Numbered from the stretch's first letter, positions 31,925-44,099 are shown. The stretch: 64,000 nucleotides of DNA from Branchiostoma floridae (GCF_000003815.2 NC_049984.1:26891863-26955862); one strand, 5' to 3'. Notes: generated from the sequence alone by a model not told the origin. Program-made: numbers and translations.

Positions 31925-32483
31925 TGAGCTTTGAGTGTTCTGTTATGAGCCCTTGGCTGGTCTTAGTAATGTGCGGTCTGTCAAATCCTTAAGTGTTGTT
32001 TTGGGGCCGGGGGTCCCGGATAATTAGAAGCCATTGAATATTGTGTATTGCATTGTGGTGTGACTCTTGCATTGGGTGCGTTTTGTATACTCTCTTGTTT
32101 GAGACTATGTTGATGTTACCACCGTACGAGTATTAGAATAAAGGAATGTGACTGGTAATTGCACCATCTGGCCTTGATTGATTTGGATGTGAGAGAAATG
32201 TATGATCGCTAAATCCTGACCACTAGTTAGACTTGGTTCTTGACATGAGCGTAGTTAGAGTTCTGCTCTAGTTCAGGGGCTGAGTCTTATAGTAGAGCGT
32301 AGTTCCCAGTAAGCCAAGTCAAGCCCCACTCTAAATGCCACACGTGGACTTATTAAATGCAAATAAGATCAATTCTAAATTAAGGTATGAACGGCTCTAT
32401 TGACTAGAATAACTTCTAGTCGAATTCTGACAATACTTATATCATTTTCCAGGACCGACACACGGCTGATTCTGATTGCTACA

Positions 32484-32730
32484 AGCAGTGTCCTGGTGTT
32501 GAGAGGTGGAGTACACCTTTAGACGCTTCGTCTCCCCAAACAGGCTATTCGGGCTCTACCTAGCGACTAGTTTTACTTGCACGGCGTGTCAGAAAGACTG
32601 GGTAGGTGCGGACGTGGAGCATCATTTCTTGGACCTAGACCTCCCAGACAGCGGCCTGAGATAGCACTTCAGCAATTGATTGATGACCTTTTCTCCCCAT
32701 TAGCTGTAACATCTTATTTCATGAATGGTA
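32484..32730 (+). pseudogene. USP-type deubiquitinase-like fragment
   Basis: The frame reads LFGLYLATSFTCTACQKDW then HHFLDLDLPDS; after one frame change it reads ALQQLIDDLFSPLAVTSYF before a GTAAGT donor at 32730. The layout F-G-L-x-S-xxTCxxC, then LxLxLP, then L-QL-D-xFSPxxVxxY matches the middle of UCH/USP domains. The Cys and His boxes are absent, so there would be no activity. USP-like modules occur both in host genes and in some transposons. This is a tentative call. Confidence 0.4.
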
Positions 32731-32734
32731 AGTT

Positions 32735-34370
32735 AACTTGATTACGATTCTTCTATTGGATTGGTCGAACGGACAACTCTATCAATCTTTACAACACATG
32801 TGCATCTTGGCCACTAGATTGATCTTTCTTAGAAACTGGAAACATCTTGTATTTTGCTGAGAAAATGCCTCAGAGATAGGAAGATCACTAAGGAATAAAT
32901 AAAGACAGACGAAATTACTTTCAAACCTGATGAAGCTATTCATGCAGTGTACCTGTAATCACTTTCAAATAAGACAACAACAGACTATTTGTGTCATGAA
33001 ATAAAAGACAAGATTAAGGCATTTACAGTAGCAGGTTCTGTAATAGATGAAAGGTAGAAACTTGAGGCTGGAACATCGTCAGAGGGCATAATACAATAGC
33101 ACCAGACAGAATATATAGCTTGTCCTCCTGACACAGTACATGTCATCTGAGGACTCAGGCTCTAGGTCTGATGATGGGGAAGAAAATACTTTTAAGCCGG
33201 CATTTTGCACTGTGATTAGAGGCCAAACAACATCACAGTACCTTCAGACATTAAGATGAAAATCATAGATTTGTCCAATGCATTAATGCGTATCTCATGC
33301 CTTTCATAAAGCTCTTATGTTAGTGTTTCTGGATGTTGGACTTCGAGCTATTTCTCCCTTTTCTTCCGAACTGTCTCCATATTTTGTGATCAACGTGAAA
33401 GACTCCCTGGCTTGACTTATGCATGCAGAAATGTTCAGCGAGCAGGGCATGTCTGTATCCTTGAGTTACATACGTATGTGGCTGATGCTGCGCTACAGAA
33501 TATGATATATCAATTTTGTACATAACAGCACAAAGCTATATCACTTTGTCGGCAAAGCTGAGCTGAAATACTCCCTCACAAGGAGGAGGTGGCACTGGAA
33601 CGCTGCGGAGGGCATGATGTAACTAATCATCCTCTTCACCATCACACACTATCCTGTCATCAGGGTCATCATTGAGGTGTGCGCTACAAGGCAACAGACG
33701 TCCATGCAGGGTCTTGACTTCATTTCTACTGAGGCAACAGAGGCCTTTGATGCCTTGTGTGACATTGTAGATGTCCTTGTTTACCAGTACCCTGGGCATA
33801 TACTACCAAGCAGAGCCTAAAAGCAGGAAAACGATATCTGAAAACCGACTACAAGACCCATGTCAAGGTTGAAGACAGATACCGTGACCATTGCATAGTA
33901 TTCATCAGCAGCTCGTCGGTATTTTTTGTTTGTTTTCAACTAAATGGGCATATTCCTTTAATTGACACTCTTTGGACAACAGTTTGCGTTTTAATCTGAC
34001 TCATGAATGACAAATTTTATTATGCAATTATTTCATTAAACCTATGTTTCAATCTTTCCCAGGTAAGACAATAGTATTTTTAACCTCATCCTTAGCCTAA
34101 AGGCATCCGTACGTGAAATGAATGAAATGTTTGACATTTGTCCTACAACACACCATGGGCAGGTTGAGGACAAGGCTGCTTCCATGTCTCTTTTATGTTC
34201 TGCAAATTTTGACGTAATTGCATATTCCAAATGTCACATTAATAGTATATTACGAAGCACACGAATCTCCAGAAGTATATATACAAGGCATAGAGAGGGA
34301 TGCAAGACAAAATAACACTGTAGCTGATTGCGTTTTGTTTTATAATGATGTAGATATCCGCCGTCTTGGT
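32735..34370. other. Spacer with short coding-like remnants
   Basis: Two plus-strand pieces are protein-like: MSSEDSGSRSDDGEENTF at about 33140-33200, and GKRYLKTDYKTHVKVEDRYR at about 33820-33880. Both resemble segments of transposon-type proteins but could not be placed. The rest shows no signal. Confidence 0.3.
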
Positions 34371-34672
34371 ATAAATTATGGAGGATAACGCCCAAGAGCG
34401 GGAGCGCAAGGATCCCCAGAAAATTTGACACGTTGGGGAGGGCGTTTCAGGACACAGTTCCAGCGAACATTATCATGAGCAAGTTTTAAAGCCAGAGCCG
34501 GGGGCCGGATGAGACGGTGCGAGCCAACACTGTCCAGCTCCAGAAACTGATGCGCAGGGCCCGTAGGCAGGACGCCCGGATTTGACAGACCTGGACAAAA
34601 CACTTCGCGACCAGTTCGATGAGGGACAGACACCTTCTCAGATTCTGATCATAATGAGGAGGTCGTAGTTAT

Positions 34673-34939
34673 ACCTAAAATTGAACCTCACAAGCTGCAC
34701 CCTGAACTGGCTAAGTTAGAGCCACAAATCTGCCAAAGGTATAAATGTAAGCTGACATATGAACAGCTTCCTAAGGCACTTCTAGTGTTTGTATCTGAAT
34801 ACAAACGCAAAACTATTGTCAGATATATGCCACCCGCGTTAGATGCATTCATTAACTTCATGGCCATGTGGTCTAGAGGGAGTGAACCCTTACTAGAACA
34901 CCTGAAGGAGCAATGCATTGGTTTGTCTTATCTACCGTG
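34673..34939 (+). CDS. Unrecognised open frame
   Basis: The frame contains KLHPELAKLEPQICQRYKCK and later YMPPALDAFINFMAMWSRGS, about 85 residues, with no ATG at its start, so it may be an internal exon. A further frame (RELADTGKPDFPFENWKY) follows at about 34927-35035. No family recognised. Confidence 0.3.
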
Positions 34940-35287
34940 AGTTAGCCGACACTGGGAAACCTGATTTCCCCTTCGAAAACTGGAAGTACAAAGTAAAGAA
35001 CAAAAACACATTCGGGAAAAAATGGCAGGCAAATTTCTAGAGGCCAGCTAGAGGCATTTGCAGATGCTCACTATCATTGGTGACTATCTCATCAAAGTGA
35101 ACTGGTATGCTAAACAGTGATGTTTTATTTTTTCCAGTTGGTTGCTAATGTTCAATTAGTCATTCTAAAATGTCATATGAAACAAAAATTTGAGGACCCT
35201 TGGCCTTTACGTCAGCTACTGACAGCTAATTGAAGCTGTTTATTTCCCAAAAATTATAACTTGAACATCCAACACACCCATCTAACT

Positions 35288-35345
35288 AAGCTGAACCAGC
35301 CCCCACTGAGCAAGAGACACAGTCCCCGAAGTCTGGGTTTCCAAG
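35288..35345 (+). repeat. PAPTE-Q exon-like repeat, copy 1
   Basis: GAACCAGCCCCCACTGAGCA and the following 35 bases recur with few changes at about 41513-41565. Both translate to EPAPTExExQSxKSG. The copies mark a dispersed repeat with a small Pro/Glu-rich exon. Confidence 0.6.
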
Positions 35346-35349
35346 AGGC

Positions 35350-36600
35350 TGGACAGCTGTAACAATAGACCTGACTAACAACCCCGGAGTAAGTTGGATG
35401 TTCTGCCACAATAACTTAACATCGATGTCATCAATGATGTGTCACGATTTGATCTACCAACAATGGTAACGTTTGATTGTAGCTAAATATTGTGAACCTC
35501 CTTTTATGTTCAGATGTTGCAAGCTGTGCTGACTTCATTTCAGAAAAATACTGACTTTCTCGACCAGAGTATGACACTTCTCTATCGGAGGTGTCCATCT
35601 GTTGATATGGTCTGCACCAGTATATTGCGTTGATCGATGTTCGCCTCATCTCACGAGCTTCTGTACAGGAAATAAAAAAATAAAGAACCAAAATTAGTTG
35701 TGTAACAATTTTTCTTTTGAACGTTGACGCGATAGATATGTCTTTAGCCAACAGAGAAGTGGAGAGTTGATACACATGGATAAACACTTAAAAATCCTAA
35801 ACACGTCTTCATGGTTTCGAAAGACATTAAAACAATGTTAAACAAACATAAGATGTGTGATTTGTTAAACGAGTTCGGGAAGATTGCAAAGTAGAATGAT
35901 CCAGTCCGCCAACACGTAAACAAGATAATCCATCACAGATGTCAGCCGCGGTCGGCCTCACACTGTCAAAATTCTGGAGACATTTTGTCACAAATTGCAG
36001 ACGAAAAACGGGTGAATATCATCGCGATAGTACAAGACTATCATCGAGATAGTATCAGAAACTAAAAGTTCGGGACAAAACTTGAGGGTATGGACAAACT
36101 GACGAGTTGGTTGCGAGCCACATTCCAAACGCTGCCTCACACAACATGGCGTGGATAAAGGATACGACAGAATCAATCAATGTTCTTGACCAAGAATTCG
36201 TCAACATAGAGACACAGGCAACCAACATCTTAAAAAGTATTCTTCCTACATAATAACAAAAACAAGAGGACTCTTTCCATGGGCAAATGACCTCTTACTT
36301 TAAGTCTTAGCAGTGGCAGCGAAGCACCCACCTCTCGCCACCGCCCTTCTCCAACTGAAGCTGCGAGACTGTTTGACGGGATTTACTGTACATATCCATC
36401 CGCCGTCAAACTGGCCAGCTGTACAGCATCAAAATAATCCATCGTGAATAACTAATCTTTTTTTTTTCAATTGTTAGCCACATTTTTTACCAAAGCAGGA
36501 AATATTACCAGTGATCTAACATCGCGCTCAAATTCGGCGAATGCTTCCCTCCTTGCGTGGAACTATTTTCTGGCGGCACTTGTGTACATCCTGTCTATGG
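35350..36600. other. Spacer
   Basis: No gene, repeat end or hairpin was recognised; short minus-strand ORFs lack any protein signature. Confidence 0.3.
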
Positions 36601-36654
36601 AGGGTGTTCGGTAGCGTGGGGTAGCGAGGCTCACAAAGGGTTTGTCAAAACGGA

Positions 36655-37010
36655 GTGGTTGTGGATAATACAGAAAATGCAGACTGGTTTTGTTTCGTGT
36701 CTTCCACAGTTACCAGAAACAAAGTGATCATAACAAGCTAATAATGAAGACCTTTATTGCACATTTTGCCCCACTTAGCAAGTACAGGTCACATGATAAG
36801 AATCAAATATGTGACAATGGTCACAATGGTAACAATCATTAACATTTATATGTGCATTTATATGTCTAATCTACAGTGTGATTCTTTTTTCCAACTGTGG
36901 CCATCCAATAAAAATTCACCTACTACAATCTAAAATCTTTGAAAAGGCAAAATTGGTTCATTTACAGTAGCTTTAAAATTATCGACCAAAACTGACATAT
37001 TTTTTGACAA
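36655..37010 (+). repeat. Dispersed AT-rich repeat, copy 1 (partner 41560-41760)
   Basis: Shared words with 41560-41760 include ATACAGAAAATGCAGACTGG / GCAGAAAATGCATCTGGT, then TTTGAAAAGGCAAAATTGGT / TTTGAAAAGGTAAAATTGTT, and a following TTTA-CGACA block. The spacing is comparable. The pair probably belongs to the same repeat family as the PAPTE exon copies. Confidence 0.5.
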
Positions 37011-37094
37011 GGGCAGTTGAAACTGAACTTAAACATGTGAATTGTCCAAACTTCCATCTTTCCAGTCCGAGTTTCATCTCAACAAAGGCATCAT

Positions 37095-37150
37095 AGGAAT
37101 GAATGCATGCATGAATGAGTGAATGCTTGAATGAATGGATGGTGAATGGT
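37095..37150. repeat. ATGAATGC-type microsatellite
   Basis: Degenerate tandem ATGAATG/CATGAATG words over about 55 bases. Confidence 0.7.
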
Positions 37151-37279
37151 TGATTCCTAGAGATGCAGTTATGAATAACCTGACTGACTCTAAAGTTTAT
37201 GGAAAGATTATTGAAATCTCACGTACGTACTGCTATTCAAATTTCGTTTCTCATTGTGCACCTGCCTTTTGGTTATCAG

Positions 37280-37512
37280 GAATAGAGGTGACAGTATCAT
37301 CGAACGACGCAACTGTTGTACGTGGGCTGATGATGTCGATGATGGACCTACCAGCCAAGGCCAAGGCACTGGTGATGAAGCAGTTCAATGGCAAACATGG
37401 ATGCAACGAATATAAAGATTCTGACAAGACCCTCACCAGTCTTTATCGCATATGGCCCTACACCGCTGACATGACGATGAGAGGTCATCTAACCATCTTC
37501 GAGGATATAACC
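37280..37512 (+). pseudogene. CACTA/Transposase_21-like fragment
   Basis: After TGGTTATCAG the frame reads GIEVTVSSNDATVVRGLMMS then DLPAKAKALVMKQFNGKHGC. A basic/aromatic segment with IWPYTADMTMRGH follows. The DLPA-KA...NGKHGC-xxC block followed by YP-x-DM-xR-H is shared by transposases of the En/Spm-like (Transposase_21) type in animals. The second Cys pair is altered (GCNEY). The 187-codon frame that contains it (37135-37698) probably includes intron sequence at both ends. Confidence 0.55.
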
Positions 37513-38161
37513 ACTTATTTCCTCTTAGCTCTTGGATATTTTTCTGTCCAAACAGCTCGTGTATACAAGACCTTGCATTTGGAGAACAGTGCATTCCTTA
37601 TGTCACGTATGCATATTTCACTATATGTTTACAGTGATATAGTCTTTACATATGTTCTCTTTTCAGGAGCTCCAGGATATGCTCCAAACATTCCGTAAAC
37701 GAACAGCAAGTAGTGAAGTGATTAGTGAGCCTGATAAACATGAACATGATGTACAAATTGAACCATTTAACAATTTAAGTAACCAGTGGTTCAAATGGAT
37801 CATAGTAATGTTTCAATAGCTACTGTTTCAACTGGGCATGTAGAGAGAATACAGTGGACACAACTACTGAATCACGAGTAAACAAGATAAAAAAGCACTT
37901 GAAAACCCTTACAGGAAATATTATCAAACGCCGCACATCCTGCCCGGCTATGCACAGTTTCTCAGTCGCACACTCAGCTCTCCTGCCTCCACCCCACCGT
38001 GTACCTCTCTTCCGTGAAACTCCTTCACCAGTTCCAGGGGTTCTATGACTTCCACCTCAAAAACTTCAGCAAACGCTGAAAGGCGACAACAAGAAGGTAG
38101 CTATAACGCTGTATTATGATTTTACATTGATATTTAATGTTGATAAAAGATGCATGTTTTA

Positions 38162-38848
38162 TCAATGATGTTCAAGACTGTGCGAGACATGCTGCCACGT
38201 CCACCCAAGGTCGAGCACTTTGAGATGGACTTTGAGGACGACATGTGGGGAGCAGTCCGGTCCGTGTTTCCAGCCTGCACACGGAATGGCTGTGGGTTCC
38301 ACCTGACACAGGCCGTCTACAAGAATATTCAAAGGCTGGTATGTGCACAATTTATCACTGTGCACCTATGAATTATTTTAATAAATTCATATGTAAATAC
38401 TATATATCATTTAAATATAGTGCAAATATTTTGATTGCCATGTCTAAGTATCTTTTCATATTGTATTTCAGGACTCCAGCCAGTCTATTATGAGAAAGGT
38501 GGAGCCAATGAGTTTATGAGGAAGCTCATGGTGCTCCACTTCCTCCCTGCACAGCGCATCAGGGGCGCCTTTGAGGAGATGAGGAACGAGGTGAACCACC
38601 CGACCCTACTCGAGCTCATGGAGTACATGGAACGGGGGTGGCTGGGGAACAGCGTCTGGTCCATAGAGGAGTGGTCGGTAAGAACCAACAACGATCTGGA
38701 GGGTTATCATACGAGGCTAAACAAGAAGGCGCAGCTCTCCCTGGCCTTATACCTGTTGGTCGACCTTCTTCACAAGGAGGCGCAGTACGTGCGCCTCCAC
38801 GTGCACGTAAAGATGGTCAGTACCAACAGGCTGACGCGCTACCAGTGA
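38162..38848 (+). pseudogene. MULE transposase domain, two exons
   Basis: Exon 1 (to the GTATGT donor at 38339) reads FEMDFEDDMWGAVRSVFPAC and NGCGFHLTQAVYKNIQRL: the MULE domain (PF10551) signature D-E-x-W-AVRSVFP...GC-FHxTQA. Exon 2 (38472-38848) reads LQPVYYEKGGANEFMRKLMV, then SVRTNNDLEGYHTRLNKKAQ and a LLHKEAQYVRL tail. The SVRTNNDxEGxH block is the post-catalytic signature of the same transposases. The splice as drawn is one base out of phase, so a base was lost at the junction or the gene is broken there. Upstream FLYWCH-type sequence was not found. Confidence 0.8.
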
Positions 38849-38989
38849 AAGCACTACCGAGTGCTGCAGCGCTAGATCTTGAAGATGTTCGACAGGTTTC
38901 ACGGGGGAGAGATGGACACCGCCTCGTTCCTGCGGACGGTAGAGATAAGCTTCTTGATTTGTGTGTTCTGGATTCCCGTATTTTGTAAT

Positions 38990-39603
38990 GTACACATTTT
39001 TTCGATGTGAATAAATGGTTTTTCAAGATTTTTGTAACGATTGCAACTTGTGATGGTTAAATGTCATCAGTGTTAAAAAGTGTTCAAATCAAAAAAGGAA
39101 CCTAGCAAGACACACAGCAACACATACCCCATCTGCAGGAAAATATTAAAAGGATGGCCATTCCCTCAACAAGCATATGAATAATAGTTATCGTCCAACA
39201 GAACGTAATTGTCAATTATTTAGAAAGGATATCACTCTCAACATAGGAGACATTGTTTTAACCACATATATACTTTTGAAGTGACTTTAGTTGGCTTGAA
39301 ATACTTTTAAAATGTATTTTTTTCCTTGTGTTTCTGTATGTAGCATTTTTGCGTAAATGTTATGTTTGTTATATTCTAGTTCATCTAATACTGTTACGTT
39401 TTTACCAAGCAAAGCAACAGTTAGAAATGGTGACTGACGGAAAGTCAATTACAATTGAGGTGCCTGATTCAAGTGGATGTCACCAGAATGAGGAAGAACT
39501 GCTGCAATACGGCTATTAACATGATTTTTGGGCAAGCTTTCCAACTGAACTTTTCAGGATTAGGACAGTATATCTGAAAAGCATTTCTTTCCATAGTAAA
39601 ATC
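38990..39603. other. Spacer
   Basis: A short frame ends KSITIEVPDSSGCHQNEEEL at about 39435-39515; it is protein-like but unplaced. Otherwise AT-rich sequence without features. Confidence 0.3.
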
Positions 39604-40012
39604 AGTCACCGGGAGACACGGTGATGCCCTCAGAGGAAAATGACACCGTCACCGGGGACACGGTGGGTGATGCCCTCAGAGGAAAAGGACACCGTAACCG
39701 GGGACACGGTGGGTGATGCCCTCAGAGGAAAAGGACACCGTCACAGGGGACACGGTGGGTGATGCCCTCAGAGGAAAAGGACACCGTCACCGGGGACACG
39801 GTGGGTGATGCCCTCAGAGGAAAAGGACACCGTCACAGGGGACACGGTGGGTGATGCCCTCAGAGGAAAAGGACACCGTTACCGGGGACACTGTGGGTGA
39901 TGCCCTCAGAGGAAAATGACACCGTCACCGGGGACACGGTGATGCCCTTAGAGGAAAATGACACCGTCACCGGGGACACTGTGGGTGATGCCCTCAGAGG
40001 AAAATGACACCT
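39604..40012 (+). repeat. 46-bp minisatellite
   Basis: About nine units built on CCGGGGACACGGTGGGTGAT and GCCCTCAGAGGAAAAGGACA. Two units lack the GTGG step. Because 46 is not a multiple of three, the longer open frames are artefacts. It is immediately followed by a Pro-rich degenerate array at about 40080-40200 (GTPCPxTIxT, roughly 33 bp). Confidence 0.95.
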
Positions 40013-40976
40013 CTGCATTCCAGCAGTTTAACACTCCTTCCAACCCCAGTAGCCCCCCACCCCCAGCACATCACAGCCTGCCCCTCCATTCGCACTGGGA
40101 CTCCATGCCCCAGAACCATTCTGACTGGGACCCCTGGGCCTGAACCCATTTCCACAGGGACCCCTTGCCCTACCACCATACCCACAGGGACCCCTGCACT
40201 TATTCATTATCGTATACTGGTAAATATAACTGTTTTACAGCTTAGAAGATCAGAGGTAGAGAAGAATACCAAATGCCTATTTCATCAAAGAAAAGCAGAA
40301 TCTGCAGACAACATTTTCAAGGCTCTACAATGACTTGGGTATGCAGTTATACCACGCGAAGTCCGCCAGTTGAGGAAAGAGATACCAGAGGTCACTGCAG
40401 TTACAGCTTATTTTCGCAACAAAGCTCCATTGACTCCTATTCGTGCATATGACATTCTTGGTTGATCTGTCTTCCCGCCAGATCATAGTAGTAAGAGCAC
40501 AGTGATTCTTCCGTGTTTGAGTAAATAAATGATTAGAATTCCATACTTGTAGCATTATGAATCATGCAAATTAGTAGCACATTTACCTAATTTTCAGTAA
40601 AATACCCTCGTTTTTCTAATTTGCTATGGTAAGACTTGTGCAAGAGTGTTCAACCAAGTGTGTTCAACCAAGTGTTTAGGTACGCTTTCTCAAACCTTGA
40701 TTACCGTTATTTAACGGTACACCCACTGCAGACCAAATCTGCATCAGGTGTGGCGAGGCAGCTTTTCAGGATGAGCACAGGATTTGGGGGTATTAAGTTC
40801 CTTTGTATTTGTTCACCCTTGTGGGGTATTCAATTGCTGTTCGGTTTCGCCAGGAAGCCTTAAAAATATTCAGAGAACCTTTTTTTTCCAATCGGCAGAT
40901 AAAATAGGAACTTTCCCTGTATCTTTTGGAGGGTCGGCCTAACCCCCCCAAATTCCTTTAATATAAACCACCCCGG

Positions 40977-40993
40977 GGGGGGGGGGGGGGGCG
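40977..40993 (+). repeat. Poly-G run
   Basis: An uninterrupted run of about 18-19 G preceded by ACCACCCC. It could form a G-quadruplex or cause sequencing error; the exact length is unreliable. Confidence 0.8.
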
Positions 40994-41182
40994 ACCAGAG
41001 AACTCCCTCTCCCGTGCGTTACTGGAGCAGTCAGTCCGCTTTGCGAATCTGATAGAGAAAGGAGGGTTGGACCATGGAATAAAAGTCTCTGCGGAACTGT
41101 CGGGCCCCAGAGCCTTCACTTAGTGATTCAGAGGTTAATTGGGAAATGTTTATAACAGGAAATAACGGTTTGAATCATTCAG

Positions 41183-41350
41183 GTGGACGAGGCAGAGGAG
41201 GCTGCGAGAGAACAAGAAAGGGCGGACCGGGAACAGTTCAATGCAGAGATGGCCTACCTCGCCCATCTGGAGCGGAGGTTCGATGACCCAGAGGAGGGTC
41301 CAGAGGCCATGCGATTGTACGACGAGTTCGTCAGAAAGATGAACGAGTAG
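41183..41350 (+). CDS. Terminal coiled-coil exon, unknown gene
   Basis: After CATTCAG the frame reads VDEAEEAAREQERADREQFN, AEMAYLAHLERRFDDPEEGP and a final VRKMNE with TAG. It is highly charged and helical, as in the C-terminal tails of MADF/Myb-like transposon-derived proteins. A similar terminal coil lies at 63155-63293. No upstream exon was identified. Confidence 0.5.
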   Translation: MDEAEEAAREQERADREQFNAEMAYLAHLERRFDDPEEGPEAMRLYDEFVRKMNE

Positions 41351-41512
41351 GTTTTATGTCTCTTGTTGGAGATGTTACGCAAAAAATAGATACATTGTGG
41401 TAGATGTTACGCAAATTAAGATACATTGTTGTAGATGTTACTAAAAAGTAGATACATTGTTGTAGATGTTACTATAAAAAATACATGAATTGTTGTAGAT
41501 GTTACTTAAGAT

Positions 41513-41760
41513 GAACCAGCCCCTACTGAGCCAGAGGCACAGTCCCAGAAGTCTGGGTACTGATAATGCAGAAAATGCATCTGGTTTTAGTCGTGATTTT
41601 CAGTTGCCTCATACAGCAAATAATATTCGTGATTTTGTTTAACTGTGACGTTTAATCAAAACATCACCTTCTACTGTAAATTGAAATATTTGAAAAGGTA
41701 AAATTGTTTCATTTATCGACAGTAAAGGCAAATTATGTCGACGGTAATCGTGTTGAAAGT
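41513..41760 (+). repeat. PAPTE exon repeat and flank, copy 2
   Basis: Carries DEPAPTEPEAQSQKSGY (41513-41565) followed by the AT-rich block related to 36655-37010. Here the two parts are adjacent, whereas in the other region they are 1.3 kb apart, so that copy is interrupted or rearranged. Confidence 0.55.
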
Positions 41761-42074
41761 TTTTTTTCCAGAACCACAGCGTCGTTCGTTCAATGCAGTC
41801 ATTAGGATCCTGTATATGCTAACTTATATCTCGTGCCCCCTCCTCCGCTCGGAGAAATACATGGTAGGAGGGTGACTGGGTGTGCTCGAGCAAAATTGAA
41901 GGAGGTATTACAACAAAAACCTCCAAGAAGAGAGAGACTTGATCGCCTTGGTACCCTGCCGAAGGAGGAGTTTTGAGTCCACTCCAGTAACAGGGATTTC
42001 GTGCCTTTAAAGGTAGCCATGCAAAAGATCGCTTCTGAATGACGGCAGTCCAAATCTACGAGTGGCAGGTGGAT

Positions 42075-42370
42075 GCTACCAACTTATTCATGTCCGATAA
42101 AAAAAATTGACAAATTAGTGACAACTGTAAATGGTGAATTGTATAAAGTTAACCAATGGTTCAAGACGAATAAATTGTCCATCAACGTGAAAAAATGTCA
42201 TTATCTTTGCAGGAAGGAACAAGAAGTATGATAGAGAAAAAGCTAGAATATATATCAATGGTAAATCTATCAATATCAAGTAAGTCACAGCGGTTCTTAG
42301 GTATACTAATAGGCGAGAAACGTATGGAAAAAACCAAATTGATTGTATTGCCAAACTATAGGCACTATAA
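42075..42370 (+). pseudogene. LINE reverse transcriptase fragment (after the YADD box)
   Basis: The frame reads DKLVTTVNGELYKVNQWFKT then NKLSINVKKCHYLCRKEQ. A later piece reads INGKSINIK, and another frame reads RFLGILIGEKRMEK. The order matches the region just downstream of the catalytic YADD motif in Jockey/CR1-type reverse transcriptases (DLxxV-xxxLxxVxxWFxxNKLSLNxxKTxYMxF). Short and frameshifted; the catalytic motif is not included. Confidence 0.75.
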
Positions 42371-42579
42371 GAAAAGAGCTAACATTGCCCGTTATAGTGA
42401 CAAGAAAGTGGCTTGTTGTAGCCATGGATGGACTACCTTTAGGCATAACAAGAAACATCATAAATAACACAATGTACTGTTCTCCCTGCAAGGCTTCCTT
42501 AGAATCTCCCCAGCTGTTCAAAACCCACAAAGAAGAAAAATATGAAGGTGAAACTATCCCTTAAGTAAGGGAGCTTGAC

Positions 42580-43190
42580 TGAGTGATACTACGTGTGGGA
42601 AAGCTCCATCTGCAAATGAATGCGCTGAAAGCATTTGTGGATATGAACTGGGATGTCTGGTTTGCACCCCTGGCAGAGGAGATGGGCTTGAAGTCAGGGT
42701 TCTCAGCGGGTCGCCAAAAGCTGTGCGGACCACCACAAAAGCATGGAGCTTTTGCAGATAGCTATCAAGGGTACGACAGATGAGCTGCTACGTGAGGGAG
42801 AAGCTAAGGAGTGGAGACCAGCAGTTCATGTCTGCAGATGACATCTTGTTCCGCTGGTGCACCAAGTTACGAAATGACAACTTCATGTAGCAACAAATTA
42901 ATCTATGGTTTGGTCATTTAAAAAAAATTCCATGTTGGGACAAGACGAAACAACACGGAGCACATCCAGGTAGGTGTTGAACTCTTCTCACCCCTTTTCA
43001 GTGGTGGGAACCACGCCAAGTATCAGCTTATCGTTATGTATGACTCCATGGAAAGAGCAATGTACCCTGAAGACCTGAAAGTCTTCATGGACCGAACGGA
43101 ATCGGTCAGAAGTGGAAACATCTCCCTTGGAGAAGGCATGGATGCCAAGATGGAAGAGAAGAACAAAGCGTCAAAGGCCTAACAATGGCT
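42580..43190 (+). pseudogene. Unrecognised transposon protein remnant
   Basis: Successive frames read LGKLHLQMNALKAFVDMNWD-like residues (starting VGKLHLQMNALKAF), LLQIAIKGTTDELLREGEAK, ELFSPLFSGGNHAKYQLIVM and YPEDLKVFMDRTESVRSGNI. The sequence is a recognisable long-protein remnant with at least three frameshifts. I recall similar order in uncharacterised multi-copy proteins of amphioxus and cnidarians, but no Pfam name. Confidence 0.45.
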
Positions 43191-43648
43191 GGCATAAAGG
43201 TGCACCACTTGTAGAAGGCTTGGTTAGGGTATATTCTCAAAATCAACGCCATGAGTGTGAGGTGGTTCATCCGGAGACAGGAGGCTCTGGCACGCCAGAA
43301 TGTGACAGACCAGGGACTGGCCATGCTGCGAAGTGTGTCGTCTGCCCCTGAGCTACCAACAGTGCTGCTCGTCACAGCCAGGCCAGAGACGAAGTAACCA
43401 GTCACCCCCAGTCTGGCTGGCACCAGGGTGTTGAAGGCGAGGGTTGAGCATTTTTTCCCAATACCGTCAACATCAGCAACCCAAGTACAACAACCGTCCA
43501 CAAGTTCCGTTTGCTTTCTCACTCCCCAATCCACCACACCACCAGGCTCTGCTCTGACTCTATCAGAGACAGCAGATATCACGGGCAACGTTTTGTAAGA
43601 GAAAGAGCGAGAGTAAAACTGCTATACTGAAACGGGCAGCAGAACAAT

Positions 43649-44095
43649 TGCTCTCTCTGTGGAATGTCAACTCAAGGCCACCGAAAATACAGGACAAAGA
43701 ACTACTGTGAAACAACAATGAAATCAACATCCAAGGCCTTTGCCAACCTTGTGTTCAGAGACTTTGAACATTTCAAAGCAGAGGTTGACAAAACGTACAT
43801 GTAGATCGTTGACATTCCTGTGGACTGTAAAAATGTAAATATTATATGATGGCTGTTCAGTCAACCCCACTGTACATATTGTATGCACCCTGTAAATATT
43901 GTATATCATATATACTGTAAATATTGTAGATACACTGTACATATTGTATATATACTGTAAAAATTGTATATAAACTGTAAATATTGTGCAGGGCAAAGCC
44001 AACCTGCCACCTCCCTGTGGTGCCCTCTGGGTAATGCTAACGATAGCGTCCAAGTTTTGCTCTCTCTGTGGAATGTCAACTCAAGGCCACCGAAT
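43649..44095 (+). repeat. 37-bp direct repeats flanking an AT-rich segment
   Basis: TTGCTCTCTCTGTGGAATGT and the next 17 bases occur at about 43650-43686 and again at about 44058-44094. Between them lies a degenerate tandem TACTGTAAATATTGTATAT array at about 43875-43990. Recombination between the direct repeats, or a duplicated target, are possible origins. Confidence 0.75.
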
Positions 44096-44099
44096 AAAA

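Noticed and set aside
43106..43588. 160-codon minus-strand ORF
   Set aside because: It lies opposite plus-strand remnants of a transposon protein, has no recognisable domain and is probably a shadow frame.
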